A stretch of 64,000 bases of DNA from Pseudomonas sp. 21 (GTDB taxonomy: Bacteria; Pseudomonadota; Gammaproteobacteria; Pseudomonadales; Pseudomonadaceae), in assembly GCF_000955805.1 (NCBI RefSeq), contig NZ_JYOA01000008.1, positions 257,380 to 321,379 on the forward strand. The letters are read 5' to 3'. The position numbers were made by a program, and so were the translations under genes. The notes beneath the pieces were generated by a model. It made no database searches. It was not told where the DNA came from and was given only the letters and a program-made list of their open reading frames with translations. Shown here one piece after another: positions 1-28,474 of this stretch; the stretch's first letter is position 1, and the number at the start of each line of letters is the position of its first letter.

Positions 1-38
1 ATGGCCCGCTCCTACAGGGGATTGCCGGTGTTCTTGAA

Positions 39-932
39 TCAGCGGGCGCTGACGGCCGCGACGGGTTTCTCCCGTGGCCGCCAGAGCTCGGCGAGCAACA
101 CGCCACCCAGGATCAGCGCGCCACCGATCAGGTGGTAACTGGTCAACTGCTCACCCAGCACCACGGCGGCGATGGCGGCGGTGATCACCGGCAGCAGGTT
201 GAAGAACAGCGCCATGCGGCTCGGCCCCATGCGCTGCACGCCCTGCATCCAGGCCAGCGCGCCGACGATGGAGGCCAGCAGCCCCGCATACAGTACCAGC
301 GGCAGGTTGGCGGCGTTCAGGCCATGGTGCGGCGAGGCCAGGTACAGCGGCGCCAGCGCAACGATGGCCACCAGCACCTGCAGATAGAGCATCAGTAGCG
401 GCGGCAGCGGCAGGTTCCATTTCTTCAGCAGCACGCCATACACGCCGTAGGCGAGGGTGGCGACGATCATCATGCCATCGCCCAGGTTCACGCCATGGCT
501 GATCAGTTGCCGCGGGTTGCCCTGGGTGATCACCAGCAGCACGCCGCCCAGCGACACCAGCGCGCCCAGCAGTGCGGCGATACTCAGCTTGTGGCGCAGC
601 AGGATCGACGCCAGGGCGAGGGACATCAGCGGCATCAGCGACAGGATGATGCCCATGTTGGTCGCCGAGGTCAGCGCGGCGGCGTAGTACGCCAGGCACT
701 GGTAGACGGCCATGCCGAGCAGGCCGAGGGTGACGATCCTGCCCAGGTTGGCGCGGATCACCGGCCAATGGGCGAGGGTGGCGCGCAGCAGGAAGGGCGT
801 CAGCAGCGCGCCGGCCAGTACCCAGCGGAAGAAGCCGATCTCCGCCGGGGCGATCTGCCCCACGGCGAGCTTGTTGACGACGGTGTTGCCGGACCAGATG
901 ACCACGGCCAGCAGGGGGAACAGGTAATTCAT
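39..932 (-). CDS. EamA/DMT-family metabolite transporter
   Basis: This 297-aa protein is almost entirely hydrophobic, with about ten membrane segments arranged as two repeated EamA halves. It opens with an ATG followed by a first helix containing VIWSGNTVVNK, typical of the RhaT/EamA drug-metabolite exporters, and ends in a short basic tail. Members of this inner-membrane family usually export amino acids or small metabolites; the substrate cannot be read from sequence. It is transcribed divergently from the AraC-type gene at 1189, so the two probably form a regulator/exporter pair. Nothing ties it directly to the siderophore genes further right. Family confident, substrate unknown. Confidence 0.85.
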   Translation of the reverse strand: MNYLFPLLAVVIWSGNTVVNKLAVGQIAPAEIGFFRWVLAGALLTPFLLRATLAHWPVIRANLGRIVTLGLLGMAVYQCLAYYAAALTSATNMGIILSLMPLMSLALASILLRHKLSIAALLGALVSLGGVLLVITQGNPRQLISHGVNLGDGMMIVATLAYGVYGVLLKKWNLPLPPLLMLYLQVLVAIVALAPLYLASPHHGLNAANLPLVLYAGLLASIVGALAWMQGVQRMGPSRMALFFNLLPVITAAIAAVVLGEQLTSYHLIGGALILGGVLLAELWRPREKPVAAVSAR

Positions 933-976
933 GGGTTCTTGCAGATCTCAATTTTGTCGTCGGAGTGGTGGCTGTT

Positions 977-1108
977 TCCCTCTCCCTGAAGGGAGATGGG
1001 ACTGTCTCGAGTTTGCGGACAATCCAGTGCCAGCCGGCTGACTCCGCTATTGCGCTGCGCGCCAGCCGGCTCCCTCTCCCTTCAGGGGGGGGGCTGGGGA
1101 GAGGGCGC
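977..1108. repeat. GAGAGGG-type intergenic repeat, two inverted copies
   Basis: Two copies of the palindrome CCCTCTCCCT-GAAGGGAGA lie head to head (about 977-1000 and 1071-1108, the second degraded by a G run). The bases after the first copy (GGGACTG, then GAGTTT and CGGA) match those after the repeats at 4840-5140, so they belong to one family. The element fills most of the gap between the transporter and the AraC gene. It may act as a transcriptional or mRNA-stability element. Confidence 0.7.
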
Positions 1109-1188
1109 CCCACGGATGGCACCCATTCTCGCTCCGTCCTAAACCAGACGTATAATGAAAACCGGACAATCCACCCCGGCTTTCGGAC

Positions 1189-1989
1189 ATGACCCGCGTA
1201 CTGCCGCTTCCCCTTCCTGACATCGACCGGCTGCCGGCCGATCTGTACTTCCGCTACGACGAGTTCGACGCCGGTACCCACTCGCCCAGCCACCGCCACC
1301 CCTGGGGCCAGCTCAACTACGCCTCCCACGGGGTGATGGAGCTGGAAGTGGACGGCCAGCGCTTCCTCTCGCCGCCGCAGTACGCCGTGTGGGTGCCGCC
1401 GGGGCGTTTGCACAGCTGCTACAACCGCCAGGCCATCATCTATCGCTCGCTGTACGTGTCCGCCGAACTGGCGCGCAAGCTGCCGGAGAATCCCTGCACC
1501 CTGGCGATCAGCGACATCCTCAAGGCGATCCTCTCCGACTTCGCCGCGCGGGAAGTGAACGTCCCGCAGAGCGCCGCCGACCAGCGCCTGGCCGAAGTGG
1601 TTTTCGACCAGTTGCAGGCCGCGCAGCCCCACGACGACTACCTGCCTTATGCCAGCGGCGGCGCGCTGGGCGAGGTGCTGGCCGCGCTGCAGGCCGAACC
1701 GGGCGACAACCGCACCCTGGCGCAATGGGCCGAGCGCGTGCACAGCACCGAGCGCACCCTGGCGCGGGCCTGTCAGCGGGAGTTGGGAATGTCGTTCGGC
1801 GAATGGCGCCAGCGCCTGCGGTTTCTCGCCGCCATCGAGGCACTGGCATCGGGGGAGGGGGTACAGCAGATCGCCTTCAACCTGGGCTACAGCAGCCCCT
1901 CGGCGTTCATCGCCATGTTCCGGCGGCTGTCGGGCACCACGCCGGAGCAGTATCGCTTGACCTTCCGCGCCCTGGCGGCGGAAGGCTGA
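1189..1989 (+). CDS. AraC-family transcriptional regulator with cupin sensor
   Basis: This 266-aa protein has an N-terminal cupin-like sensing half, with a His-rich stretch HSPSHRHPWGQ near residues 31-41, and a C-terminal AraC DNA-binding half. The second helix-turn-helix is recognisable in IAFNLGYSSPSAFIAMFRR followed by G-TTPEQYR. The family usually activates an adjacent gene on binding a small ligand. A TATAAT at 1151-1156 could be its -10 box, without a good -35. It is divergent from the EamA gene and ends 3 bases from the converging sigma gene. It most likely controls the transporter; a role in the siderophore operon is possible but not shown. Confidence 0.88.
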   Translation: MTRVLPLPLPDIDRLPADLYFRYDEFDAGTHSPSHRHPWGQLNYASHGVMELEVDGQRFLSPPQYAVWVPPGRLHSCYNRQAIIYRSLYVSAELARKLPENPCTLAISDILKAILSDFAAREVNVPQSAADQRLAEVVFDQLQAAQPHDDYLPYASGGALGEVLAALQAEPGDNRTLAQWAERVHSTERTLARACQRELGMSFGEWRQRLRFLAAIEALASGEGVQQIAFNLGYSSPSAFIAMFRRLSGTTPEQYRLTFRALAAEG

Positions 1990-1992
1990 GCA

Positions 1993-2529
1993 TCAGCCGC
2001 GGCCTTCTTCCAGGCCCTTGAGGGTCTTGCGGCAGTGGATCAGCGCGTCGCGCACCATGAAGTTCACCAGGGTCGGGGAGACGCCCAGTTCCTCGGCGAT
2101 TTCCTTCTGCGTGCGGCCGTGCAGGCGGTACATCTCGAAGGCGTAGCGGGTGCGCTCGGGCAGCGTCTGCAGGGCGCTGGAGATGGCCTCCAGGGTCTGC
2201 CGGTCCTCGTGCTCGATCTCCGGTGACGCGGACGGCGTCGCGATGTGCATGCCTTCTTCCTCGCTACCCGAGTAGCGCTTCTCCAGCGCCTGGCGACGAT
2301 AGAGGTCGATGGCCAGGTTGCGCACCACGCGCATCAGGTAGCCGCTCTGCGACTGGATGCCGGGGGTGAGGTCGCTCGCATTGAGCTTGAGGTACGCATC
2401 ATGCACCACGTCTTCGGCATGGCTGCGGCAGCCGAGGATGCGTGCGGCCGCATTGATGAAGGTCTGCCGGTGGGTAGCGAACAGCTCGTGGAGAGCGGGG
2501 CGCGACTCGGCGGGCATTGGCTTGGACAT
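1993..2529 (-). CDS. PvdS-like ECF iron-starvation sigma factor
   Basis: A 178-aa group-IV sigma factor that would direct RNA polymerase to iron-starvation promoters. Region 2 is seen in CRSHAEDVVHDAYLKL and VRNLAIDLYRRQALEKRYSG, and region 4 in LPERTRYAFEMYRLHGRTQKEIAEELGVSPT. Long stretches agree with remembered P. aeruginosa PvdS, including the RTRYAFEMYRLHG block and ELGVSPTLVNFM. The ATG at 2529 has GGAAA seven bases upstream. A sigma-70 promoter overlapped by a Fur box lies about 70 bp upstream, so expression should rise when iron is low. The divergent mbtH-NRPS operon carries a match to the promoter box such factors read. No anti-sigma or TonB receptor gene is next to it, again as for PvdS. 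Confidence 0.93.
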   Translation of the reverse strand: MSKPMPAESRPALHELFATHRQTFINAAARILGCRSHAEDVVHDAYLKLNASDLTPGIQSQSGYLMRVVRNLAIDLYRRQALEKRYSGSEEEGMHIATPSASPEIEHEDRQTLEAISSALQTLPERTRYAFEMYRLHGRTQKEIAEELGVSPTLVNFMVRDALIHCRKTLKGLEEGRG

Positions 2530-2586
2530 GCAAGGGTTTCCTATGCGGCGGCGGAGGCGGGGACGTCCACATGGGTTGAGGCGGCC

Positions 2587-2615
2587 AATCTAGTTCAAAT
2601 GATAATTATTATCAA
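2587..2615 (-). promoter_or_regulatory. Sigma-70 promoter of the iron-starvation sigma gene
   Basis: On the minus strand TTGATA (2615-2610) and TAGATT (2592-2587) are separated by exactly 17 bases, a fair housekeeping promoter reading into the sigma gene. Transcription would start near 2580, about 50 bases before the start codon. The spacer and -35 are covered by the Fur box. Confidence 0.7.
2600..2614. promoter_or_regulatory. Fur box
   Basis: TGATAATTATTATCA is a perfect 7-1-7 dyad matching the GATAAT-based Fur consensus, set in a short AT-rich island within GC-rich DNA. It overlaps the -35 and spacer of the promoter reading into the sigma gene, so Fe-Fur would block polymerase there. Confidence 0.88.
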
Positions 2616-2780
2616 TTTATTCGGAAGACTCGGACTATCGCTCTGGGACAGGGTTCCCACACAAGTGTGAAGATTTTTCATTCGCATCCATTCGTCAGAA
2701 CTCTCGACTTACAGGTGAAGGGCAAGCCCGGAAATTTCGCCGGCGCATATCTTATGAGAATTAATCGCATCCGAGAACAC

Positions 2781-2804
2781 TAACTATTTCATTGCCTCTC
2801 TCGT
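2781..2804 (+). promoter_or_regulatory. Candidate iron-starvation (PvdS-type) promoter box
   Basis: TAACT at 2781-2785, a 16-base gap, then CGT at 2802-2804. The known PvdS-type box is TAAAT-N16/17-CGT, so this is one mismatch from consensus at the preferred spacing. It lies 73 bases before the mbtH start and would start transcription near 2811, giving a leader of about 65 bases for the siderophore operon. Confidence 0.62.
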
Positions 2805-2876
2805 CTTCATGGCAGAGCTGGAAAACATCGGTAATGGCCGGTGGCCGGCATCCCATACAGCTGAAGGAGAAAGGCG

Positions 2877-3095
2877 ATGGCGTTCGATCGCGAAGAGGCG
2901 GTTTACAAGGTGCTGGTCAACGGTGAAGAGCAGTACTCGCTGTGGCCGGACTACAAGGAAGTCCCGGCCGGCTGGCGCGAAGCCGGCAAGCAGGGGAGCA
3001 AGGCCGAGTGCCTGGCCTTCGTCGAAGCCAACTGGACCGACATGCGCCCGCTGAGCCTGCGGCAGAAGATGGACGGCCAGGCAGCGGGGCACTGA
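2877..3095 (+). CDS. MbtH-like NRPS chaperone
   Basis: A 72-aa cytoplasmic protein with the full MbtH signature: [10 protein letters not shown] near residues 15-24, the P-GW pair, then [11 protein letters not shown] near 51-61. MbtH proteins bind adenylation domains and are needed for their folding or activity; this one should serve NRPS 1 and NRPS 2. A strong GAAGGAGAAA ribosome site precedes the ATG. It is the first gene of the apparent operon, behind the candidate iron-starvation promoter, and ends 3 bases before the thioesterase start. Confidence 0.96.
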   Translation: MAFDREEAVYKVLVNGEEQYSLWPDYKEVPAGWREAGKQGSKAECLAFVEANWTDMRPLSLRQKMDGQAAGH

Positions 3096-3098
3096 CCC

Positions 3099-3821
3099 GT
3101 GCTGCGGCTGTTCTGCCTGCCGTACTCCGGCGCCAGCGCCATGGTCTATGCGCGCTGGAAGCGCCAGCTGCCGTCCTGGATCGAAGTCTGCCCGGTGGAG
3201 CTGCCCGGTCGTGGCCGGCGCTTCGCCGAAAGCCTGCAGACCGACCTGCGCGCGCTGGCCGGCCAACTGGCCGATGAGATCGCCGCGCGCCTGGACCAGC
3301 CCTACGCCGTCTTCGGCCACAGCCTCGGTGGCCTGCTGGCTTTCGAGCTGGTCCACGCCCTGCGTGAACGCGGCCTGCCGATGCCGCAGGCGCTGTTCGC
3401 CTCGGCGGCCTCCGCGCCGGCGCGCCGCGACAGCCATCGCGAGCTGGCGCAGGAGCAGAGCGACGCCCAACTGGTCGAACGCATGCGCCGCCTGGGCGGC
3501 ACCCCCGAAGCGGTGTTCGCCGACGAGGAAATGCTGCGCCTGACCCTGCCGGTGATGCGCGCCGACTTCCTCCTCTGCGGCCTCTACGACTACCGCCGAC
3601 GCGCGCCGCTGGCCTGCCCGATCCACGTGTTCGGCGGCAAGGCCGACCGGCTCTCGGTGGAGTCCCTGTCCGCGTGGCAGGACGAGACCAGCGCGGGCTT
3701 CTCCCTGGAGATGCTCGACGGCGGCCACTTCTTCCTCAACGCCGGCGAGGCGCGCCTGCTCGAGCTGCTGCTCGGCCGTCTGCGCCTGCCCGGCCAGTCG
3801 ACCAGCGCAGCGCTGGCCTGA
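3099..3821 (+). CDS. Type II (editing) thioesterase, PvdG/GrsT-like
   Basis: A 240-aa stand-alone alpha/beta-hydrolase thioesterase. The nucleophile elbow GHSLGG puts the catalytic Ser near residue 75, the acid is in GKADRL near residue 183, and the His is in DGGHFFLN near the C-terminus. Such enzymes clear misprimed or stalled groups from carrier domains. The start is GTG, three bases after the mbtH stop. Since NRPS 2 has no thioesterase domain of its own, a role in product release cannot be excluded, but type II enzymes normally only edit. Confidence 0.93.
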   Translation: MLRLFCLPYSGASAMVYARWKRQLPSWIEVCPVELPGRGRRFAESLQTDLRALAGQLADEIAARLDQPYAVFGHSLGGLLAFELVHALRERGLPMPQALFASAASAPARRDSHRELAQEQSDAQLVERMRRLGGTPEAVFADEEMLRLTLPVMRADFLLCGLYDYRRRAPLACPIHVFGGKADRLSVESLSAWQDETSAGFSLEMLDGGHFFLNAGEARLLELLLGRLRLPGQSTSAALA

Positions 3822-3842
3822 TCGATTCAAGTGGAGACCCCG

Positions 3843-4829
3843 ATGCCCAGCTCCTCTCTGTTCGACATTGCTCCCCTGGCCGAAGCGCGCGGCGGCCTGC
3901 CGCTGCTGGTCCAGGCCCGCGGCGACGGCATCGACCTGCTCGACGCCCTGGCCGAGTTGCGCCCGCTGGTGGATGAGCGGCTGCCGGTGTGCGCCGGCAT
4001 CCTCTTCCGTGGCTTCCAGGTCGGCGCGGCGGAGCGCTTCCGCGAGTTCGCCGCCGGCTTCGGCCACCCGCTGCTCAACTACGAGTTCGGCTCCACGCCG
4101 CGCAGCAACGTCACCAGTGGCGTGTACACCTCCACCGAGTACCCGCCGCACCAGCACATCCCGCTGCACAACGAGCAGGCCTACACCCGCGAGTGGCCGA
4201 TGAAGATCTGGTTCTACTGCGTGCAGGCCGCGCAGAGCGGCGGCGAGACCCCCATCGCCGACAGCCGCGAAATCTACCGCCGGGTGGACGAAGGTATCCG
4301 CCGCCGCTTCACCGAGCGCGGGCTGATGTACACGCGCAACTTCGGCAACGGCCTGGACGTGGCCTGGGAGCAGGTGTTCAACAGCGACGACCCGGCCGTG
4401 GTCGAGGCTTACTGCAAGGCCCACCGGATCGGCTGGGAGTGGAAGGAAGACGGCGAGCTGCGCACCCGCCAGGTGTGCCAGGCCGTCGCGCAGCACCCGG
4501 TGACCCGCGACTGGGTCTGGTTCAACCAGGCGCACCTGTTCCACGTCTCCAACCTGCCGCCGGAAGTGCGCGAGAGCCTGCTGGAAATCGTCGACGAGGA
4601 AGACCTGCCGCGCAACGTCTACTACGGCGACGGCAGCCCCATCGAGCCGTCCGTACTCGACGAAGTCCGCGGCGTGCTGGAGGAGGCCAAGGTGAGCTTC
4701 CCCTGGTACAGCGGCGACGTGCTGATGCTCGACAACATGCTGGCGGCGCATGCGCGCTCGCCGTTCTCCGGGCCGCGCAAGGTAGTGGTGGCGATGGCGG
4801 AAGGGCATGGGGCTGATGCACAAGCTTGA
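3843..4829 (+). CDS. SyrP-like Fe(II)/2-oxoglutarate beta-hydroxylase (TauD superfamily)
   Basis: A 328-aa non-haem iron dioxygenase. The facial triad is visible: H109-x-E111 in IPLHNEQAY and His about 303 in MLAAHARSPF, with the 2-oxoglutarate-binding Arg about 312 in SGPRKVVVAM. HxE rather than HxD is typical of SyrP and other clavaminate-synthase-like enzymes that hydroxylate Asp or other residues while held on an NRPS carrier. The only Asp-specific module downstream is module 2 of NRPS 1, so the likely product is beta-hydroxyaspartate, an iron ligand. I chose the ATG at 3843 with TGGAG upstream; a GTG at 3831 is possible. It is followed by about 400 bases of repeats before NRPS 1. Confidence 0.9.
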   Translation: MPSSSLFDIAPLAEARGGLPLLVQARGDGIDLLDALAELRPLVDERLPVCAGILFRGFQVGAAERFREFAAGFGHPLLNYEFGSTPRSNVTSGVYTSTEYPPHQHIPLHNEQAYTREWPMKIWFYCVQAAQSGGETPIADSREIYRRVDEGIRRRFTERGLMYTRNFGNGLDVAWEQVFNSDDPAVVEAYCKAHRIGWEWKEDGELRTRQVCQAVAQHPVTRDWVWFNQAHLFHVSNLPPEVRESLLEIVDEEDLPRNVYYGDGSPIEPSVLDEVRGVLEEAKVSFPWYSGDVLMLDNMLAAHARSPFSGPRKVVVAMAEGHGADAQA

Positions 4830-4839
4830 ACGCCGCACG

Positions 4840-5140
4840 GATAGCTCCCTCTCCCTAACCCTCTCCCTGAAGGGAGAGGGGACTGATCGGAGTTTACGGA
4901 AGCACCAGAAGTAAGCCGGTTCCTGCAGCCGACACAGATAGCTCCCTCTCCCTGAAGGGAGAGGGGACTGATCGGAGTTTACGGAAATACCAGAAGTAAG
5001 CCGGTTCCTGCAGCCGACACAGATAGCTCCCTCTCCCTTCAGGGAGAGGGCGGGGGGAGAGGGCAGCGTCCAGCGCCGGAGCGGCCGGATGCACCCTCTC
5101 CCTAACCCTCTCCCTGAAGGGAGAGGGGATTGATCGGAGC
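4840..5140. repeat. Tandem GAGAGGG palindromic repeats inside the siderophore operon
   Basis: Unit 1 (4840-4936, 97 bases) and unit 2 (4937-5021, 85 bases) are almost identical; unit 1 differs by a 12-base duplication inside the palindrome and by AAGCACC for AAATACC. A third unit starts at 5022 and breaks down, and another partial copy runs from about 5095. Each contains CCCTCTCCCT-GAAGGGAGAGGG, a strong hairpin. The 412-base gap (4830-5241) before NRPS 1 holds no gene that I can see. The hairpins could attenuate or stabilise the long mRNA, or the gap could hide a second promoter. Confidence 0.85.
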
Positions 5141-5241
5141 CCGCGAGAAGTTTGGTGCTCTGATTCAGAAACGCAAAACAGCTGCATCCACGAATTTCCT
5201 CCGGCGAGCACCCACCGCCCGCCGCCAGAACAGGTGATGTC

Positions 5242-25930
<20,689 letters not shown>

Positions 25931-25934
<4 letters not shown>

Positions 25935-26905
25935 ATGCTTTTCTGAAAGAGGTTGGCATGCTGCACCCGGAGATTTCCGCGTTTCTCGATATGGTCGACG
26001 AGGGCCGCCGCAGCGGTCGCCCGGCGCTGCATGAACTGCCGGTAGGGCAGGCGCGGGAGGACTTCGAAGCCTCGTCCGAGTCGCTCAAGGCCGGGGCGCC
26101 GTCGATGCCCGTGGAGGCATTGCGGATTCCTGTGCGGGATGGCCGCGAACTGCCCGCACGGCTGTATCGGCCCGCTTTCACCGGAAACGGGGTGGGCGAC
26201 GCGGCGATCCTGTATTTCCACGGCGGCGGCTACACGGTCGGCAGCCTGGATTCCCACGATGGCTTGTGCCGGCTGCTGGCGAAGCACTGCGGTTGCTCGG
26301 TGATTTCGCTGGGCTACCGGCTGGCACCGGAGGCGCCTTTCCCGGCGGCTACCCACGACGCCCGCGATGCCTGGAACTGGTTGCTGGCTTCTGCCGCCAG
26401 CCTCGCCCTGAACCCGTGCCGCCTGGCGGTGGGCGGCGACAGCGCCGGCGCCACCCTGGCCACGGTGCTCTGCGCCGAGCTGGCGGGCGAGGGCGTCGAG
26501 CAGCCCTGCGCCCAGTTGCTGTTCTATCCCGCGGCGGATGCCAGCCAGCGCAGCGAGTCCCAGGAGTTGTTCGCAGACGGTTACCTGCTGGAAACGGCCA
26601 GCCTGGACTGGTTCTACGAGCAGTACGTGCCCGACGTTTCTCAGCGCCGCGACTGGCGTTGCTCGCCGTTGCATGCGGGTGCGGCCCTGCAAGGCAGCGC
26701 TCCGGCGCTGCTGTTGGCCGCGGAATTCGATCCGTTGCTGGACGAAGGCCTGGCCTACGCCCAAGCGCTGGTGGCGCAGGGCGTGGAGGTGGAAGCCGAG
26801 CGCTGCTGTGGCATGACCCATGACTTCCTGCGGATGGGCAACCTGGTGCCGGAGGTGGAGGGCTATTACCGGCGGGTGGCGGAGTTCCTGGCGGCGCGCT
26901 GGTGA
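25931..26905 (+). CDS. HSL-family alpha/beta hydrolase, possible siderophore release or trimming enzyme
   Basis: A 324-aa serine hydrolase of the hormone-sensitive-lipase type. The oxyanion motif HGGG is at residues 97-100, GDSAG gives Ser about 171, the acid lies in AAEFDPLLDEG and the His in GMTHDF. The ATG at 25931 overlaps the NRPS 2 stop (ATGA), so the two are translationally coupled; the longer reading frame upstream is not needed. The family cleaves esters, sometimes amides or lactones. In this position it could release the peptide from NRPS 2, cut off the fatty acid, or hydrolyse the ferri-siderophore. Those roles are inference; the fold and active site are clear. It is the last gene of the operon and is followed by repeats. 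Confidence 0.85.
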
Positions 26906-26940
26906 TACCGCTTCAACGGACGCTTGCTGCGTTGTTGAAG

Positions 26941-27018
26941 CGTAGGGCGAATAACCTGGAACAGGTTATCCGCCGGCCACTTAGCGGCGCATAACGCTGG
27001 CGCGTTATGCGCCCTGCG
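26941..27018. repeat. Two-hairpin intergenic repeat (same family as the NRPS 2 insertion)
   Basis: GTAGGGCGAATAACC...GGTTATCCGCC forms the first stem and GGCGCATAACGC...GCGTTATGCGCC the second, with the outer GTAGGGCG and CGCCCTGC facing each other. It lies just past the stop of the hydrolase and may end or stabilise the operon transcript. It is the non-coding counterpart of the element at 18400-18483. Confidence 0.85.
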
Positions 27019-27045
27019 ATACTCGCGAAGTGCTGGCTGGGCTTT

Positions 27046-27146
27046 TGTAGGAGCGAGCTTGCTCGCGAACCGCACTCTGCCGATGCGCCGGATCAGGCGG
27101 CGAATGGTTCGCGAGCAAGGACTGGGCGTCCCCCTCGGTCCTACGA
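27046..27146. repeat. Pseudomonas REP pair
   Basis: TGTAGGAGCGAGCTTGCTCG and its inverted partner (GGTTCGCGAGCAAG ... TCCTACGA) form the common REP doublet. The second arm carries an extra GC-rich stretch (GACTGGGCGTCCCCCTCGG). It lies between the converging siderophore hydrolase and atsR genes; the 250-base gap holds nothing else that I can see. Confidence 0.88.
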
Positions 27147-27155
27147 AGAGCAGGC

Positions 27156-28217
27156 TTACCGCACCGCCGCCACCGGCTGCGCACCCACCTCGCGGCTGGC
27201 GGCGTCCTGCAGCGCCGGGCTGGCCCAGTCGGCGGCCTTGAATTCACGGCGGATCAGGCCGTAGCTCCTGGCTGCCGTGATGGACGCATCCAGGCGGCCG
27301 AGGAAATCGGCGTCGAGCTTCGGCGAGAGGACTTCCGCCAGGGGGCGATCCTTGAATTCGCTCTTGAAGATCACCGACGGGTAATTGGCCTGCTTCGATA
27401 CCAGCTCGATATAGGCATCGCGGTTGGCCTCGGCGCTGGCCCACTGCACGGCTTGCAACTGTACCTTCAGCAGGCGCTCGGTGATGTCCGGGTGGGCGTC
27501 GACGAACTCGCCGTTGCCTACCAGCAATGCCTGCAAGGTGCCGGCGCCGCCGAGGTCGTGGGTGCTCAGGGGGATTTCCGCCAGGCCCTTGTCGCGCAGG
27601 GCGAACAGGCCGGCAAGGCCCCAGGTGGCGTCGATCTGCTTGGCCGCCAGGGCGGCGAGGGCGGCGCTGAAATCCAGGTTGATGACCTTCAGGTCCTTCT
27701 CGGAAAGGCCGGCGCTGGCCAGGGCGTTGTCGAACGACAGCTGGCTGGCGGTGCCGCGGAAAATGCCCACGCGCTTGCCCTTGAGGTCGGCCAGAGTCTT
27801 GATTCCCGAGCCCGGCTGCACGCCCAGGTAATGGTTGACGCCGCGCGCGGTGGCGGCCAGCACGCGGCTGTCCAGGCCGCTGGACTTGCCGATGATCGCC
27901 GCCAGATCGCCCAGGTAGGCAAAGTCCACCTGGCCATTGGCGAAGGCCTCGTTGACCACCGGGCCGGCGCCCTTGAAGAAGCTCCATTTCACCTGGATGC
28001 CGTCCTTGGCGAATTCCTTCTCCAGCAACTGGCGGGTGTAGAGGATGTCCACCACGCCGCCGCCGGAGTGGTTCTGCCCGGCGCTGACGTCGGGCACGGC
28101 GATGCGGATTTCCTTCAGCGGGTCGGCCGCCTGGGTCACCAGCGGGTAGGCGCCGAGCAGGCCGGCCAGTACTGGCGCAGCGAAGAGGGACAGCAATTGT
28201 TGGGTGAGGGCCTTCAT
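27156..28217 (-). CDS. atsR: Sulfate-ester/sulfonate ABC importer, periplasmic binding protein
   Basis: A 353-aa secreted solute-binding protein of the SsuA/NMT1 class. I place the start at 28217, giving MKALTQQLLSLFAAPVLAG, a normal signal peptide cut near TQA-ADP, with CTGCAGGAGG as ribosome site; the longer frame to 28310 lacks this. The body has GIFRGTASQLSF and QVDFAYLGDLA, typical of aliphatic sulfonate and sulfate-ester binders. It is divergent from a fused permease and an ATPase and close to an arylsulfatase, as in the atsRBC loci of P. putida S-313 and P. aeruginosa, so it should deliver sulfate esters when sulfate is scarce. In other loci atsR may run with atsBC; here it is divergent. 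Confidence 0.85.
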   Translation of the reverse strand: MKALTQQLLSLFAAPVLAGLLGAYPLVTQAADPLKEIRIAVPDVSAGQNHSGGGVVDILYTRQLLEKEFAKDGIQVKWSFFKGAGPVVNEAFANGQVDFAYLGDLAAIIGKSSGLDSRVLAATARGVNHYLGVQPGSGIKTLADLKGKRVGIFRGTASQLSFDNALASAGLSEKDLKVINLDFSAALAALAAKQIDATWGLAGLFALRDKGLAEIPLSTHDLGGAGTLQALLVGNGEFVDAHPDITERLLKVQLQAVQWASAEANRDAYIELVSKQANYPSVIFKSEFKDRPLAEVLSPKLDADFLGRLDASITAARSYGLIRREFKAADWASPALQDAASREVGAQPVAAVR

Positions 28218-28303
28218 GGCGCCTGCCTCCTGCAGTAGGGGAGCGCATGCGGCTCCGGCGCCCGCACTAAAGGCACGGGGCCGCCCTTCAACAAAATAAT
28301 AAA

Positions 28304-28453
28304 AATGCATTTTTTAGAAACTGTTCGAGCTAAGCGAGGGATCACAGGGCTTCGCGGGCAGATGCCCGGAGGGCATAAAAAATATTCGGCGAATGCATTG
28401 GATGAGCGCCCGGGCCTTCCCTTAAATGGCCTGTGTTAGCTCATAAATGCATT
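28304..28453. promoter_or_regulatory. Three identical AATGCATT palindromes in the ats divergent region
   Basis: Perfect 8-bp dyads AATGCATT occur at 28304-28311, 28392-28399 and 28446-28453, in an unusually AT-rich 257-base gap between atsR and atsB. Triplication of an AT palindrome in a bidirectional promoter suggests operator sites for the sulfur-starvation control of both transcripts. CysB and SftR are known regulators of such loci, but I cannot match this motif to either. Confidence 0.5.
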
Positions 28454-28474
28454 GATATAACTATTTATATTCCA

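Noticed and set aside
4840-5140. CRISPR array
   Set aside because: The repeat unit itself is 85-97 bases with palindromes and there are no unique spacers of constant length; no cas genes are nearby.
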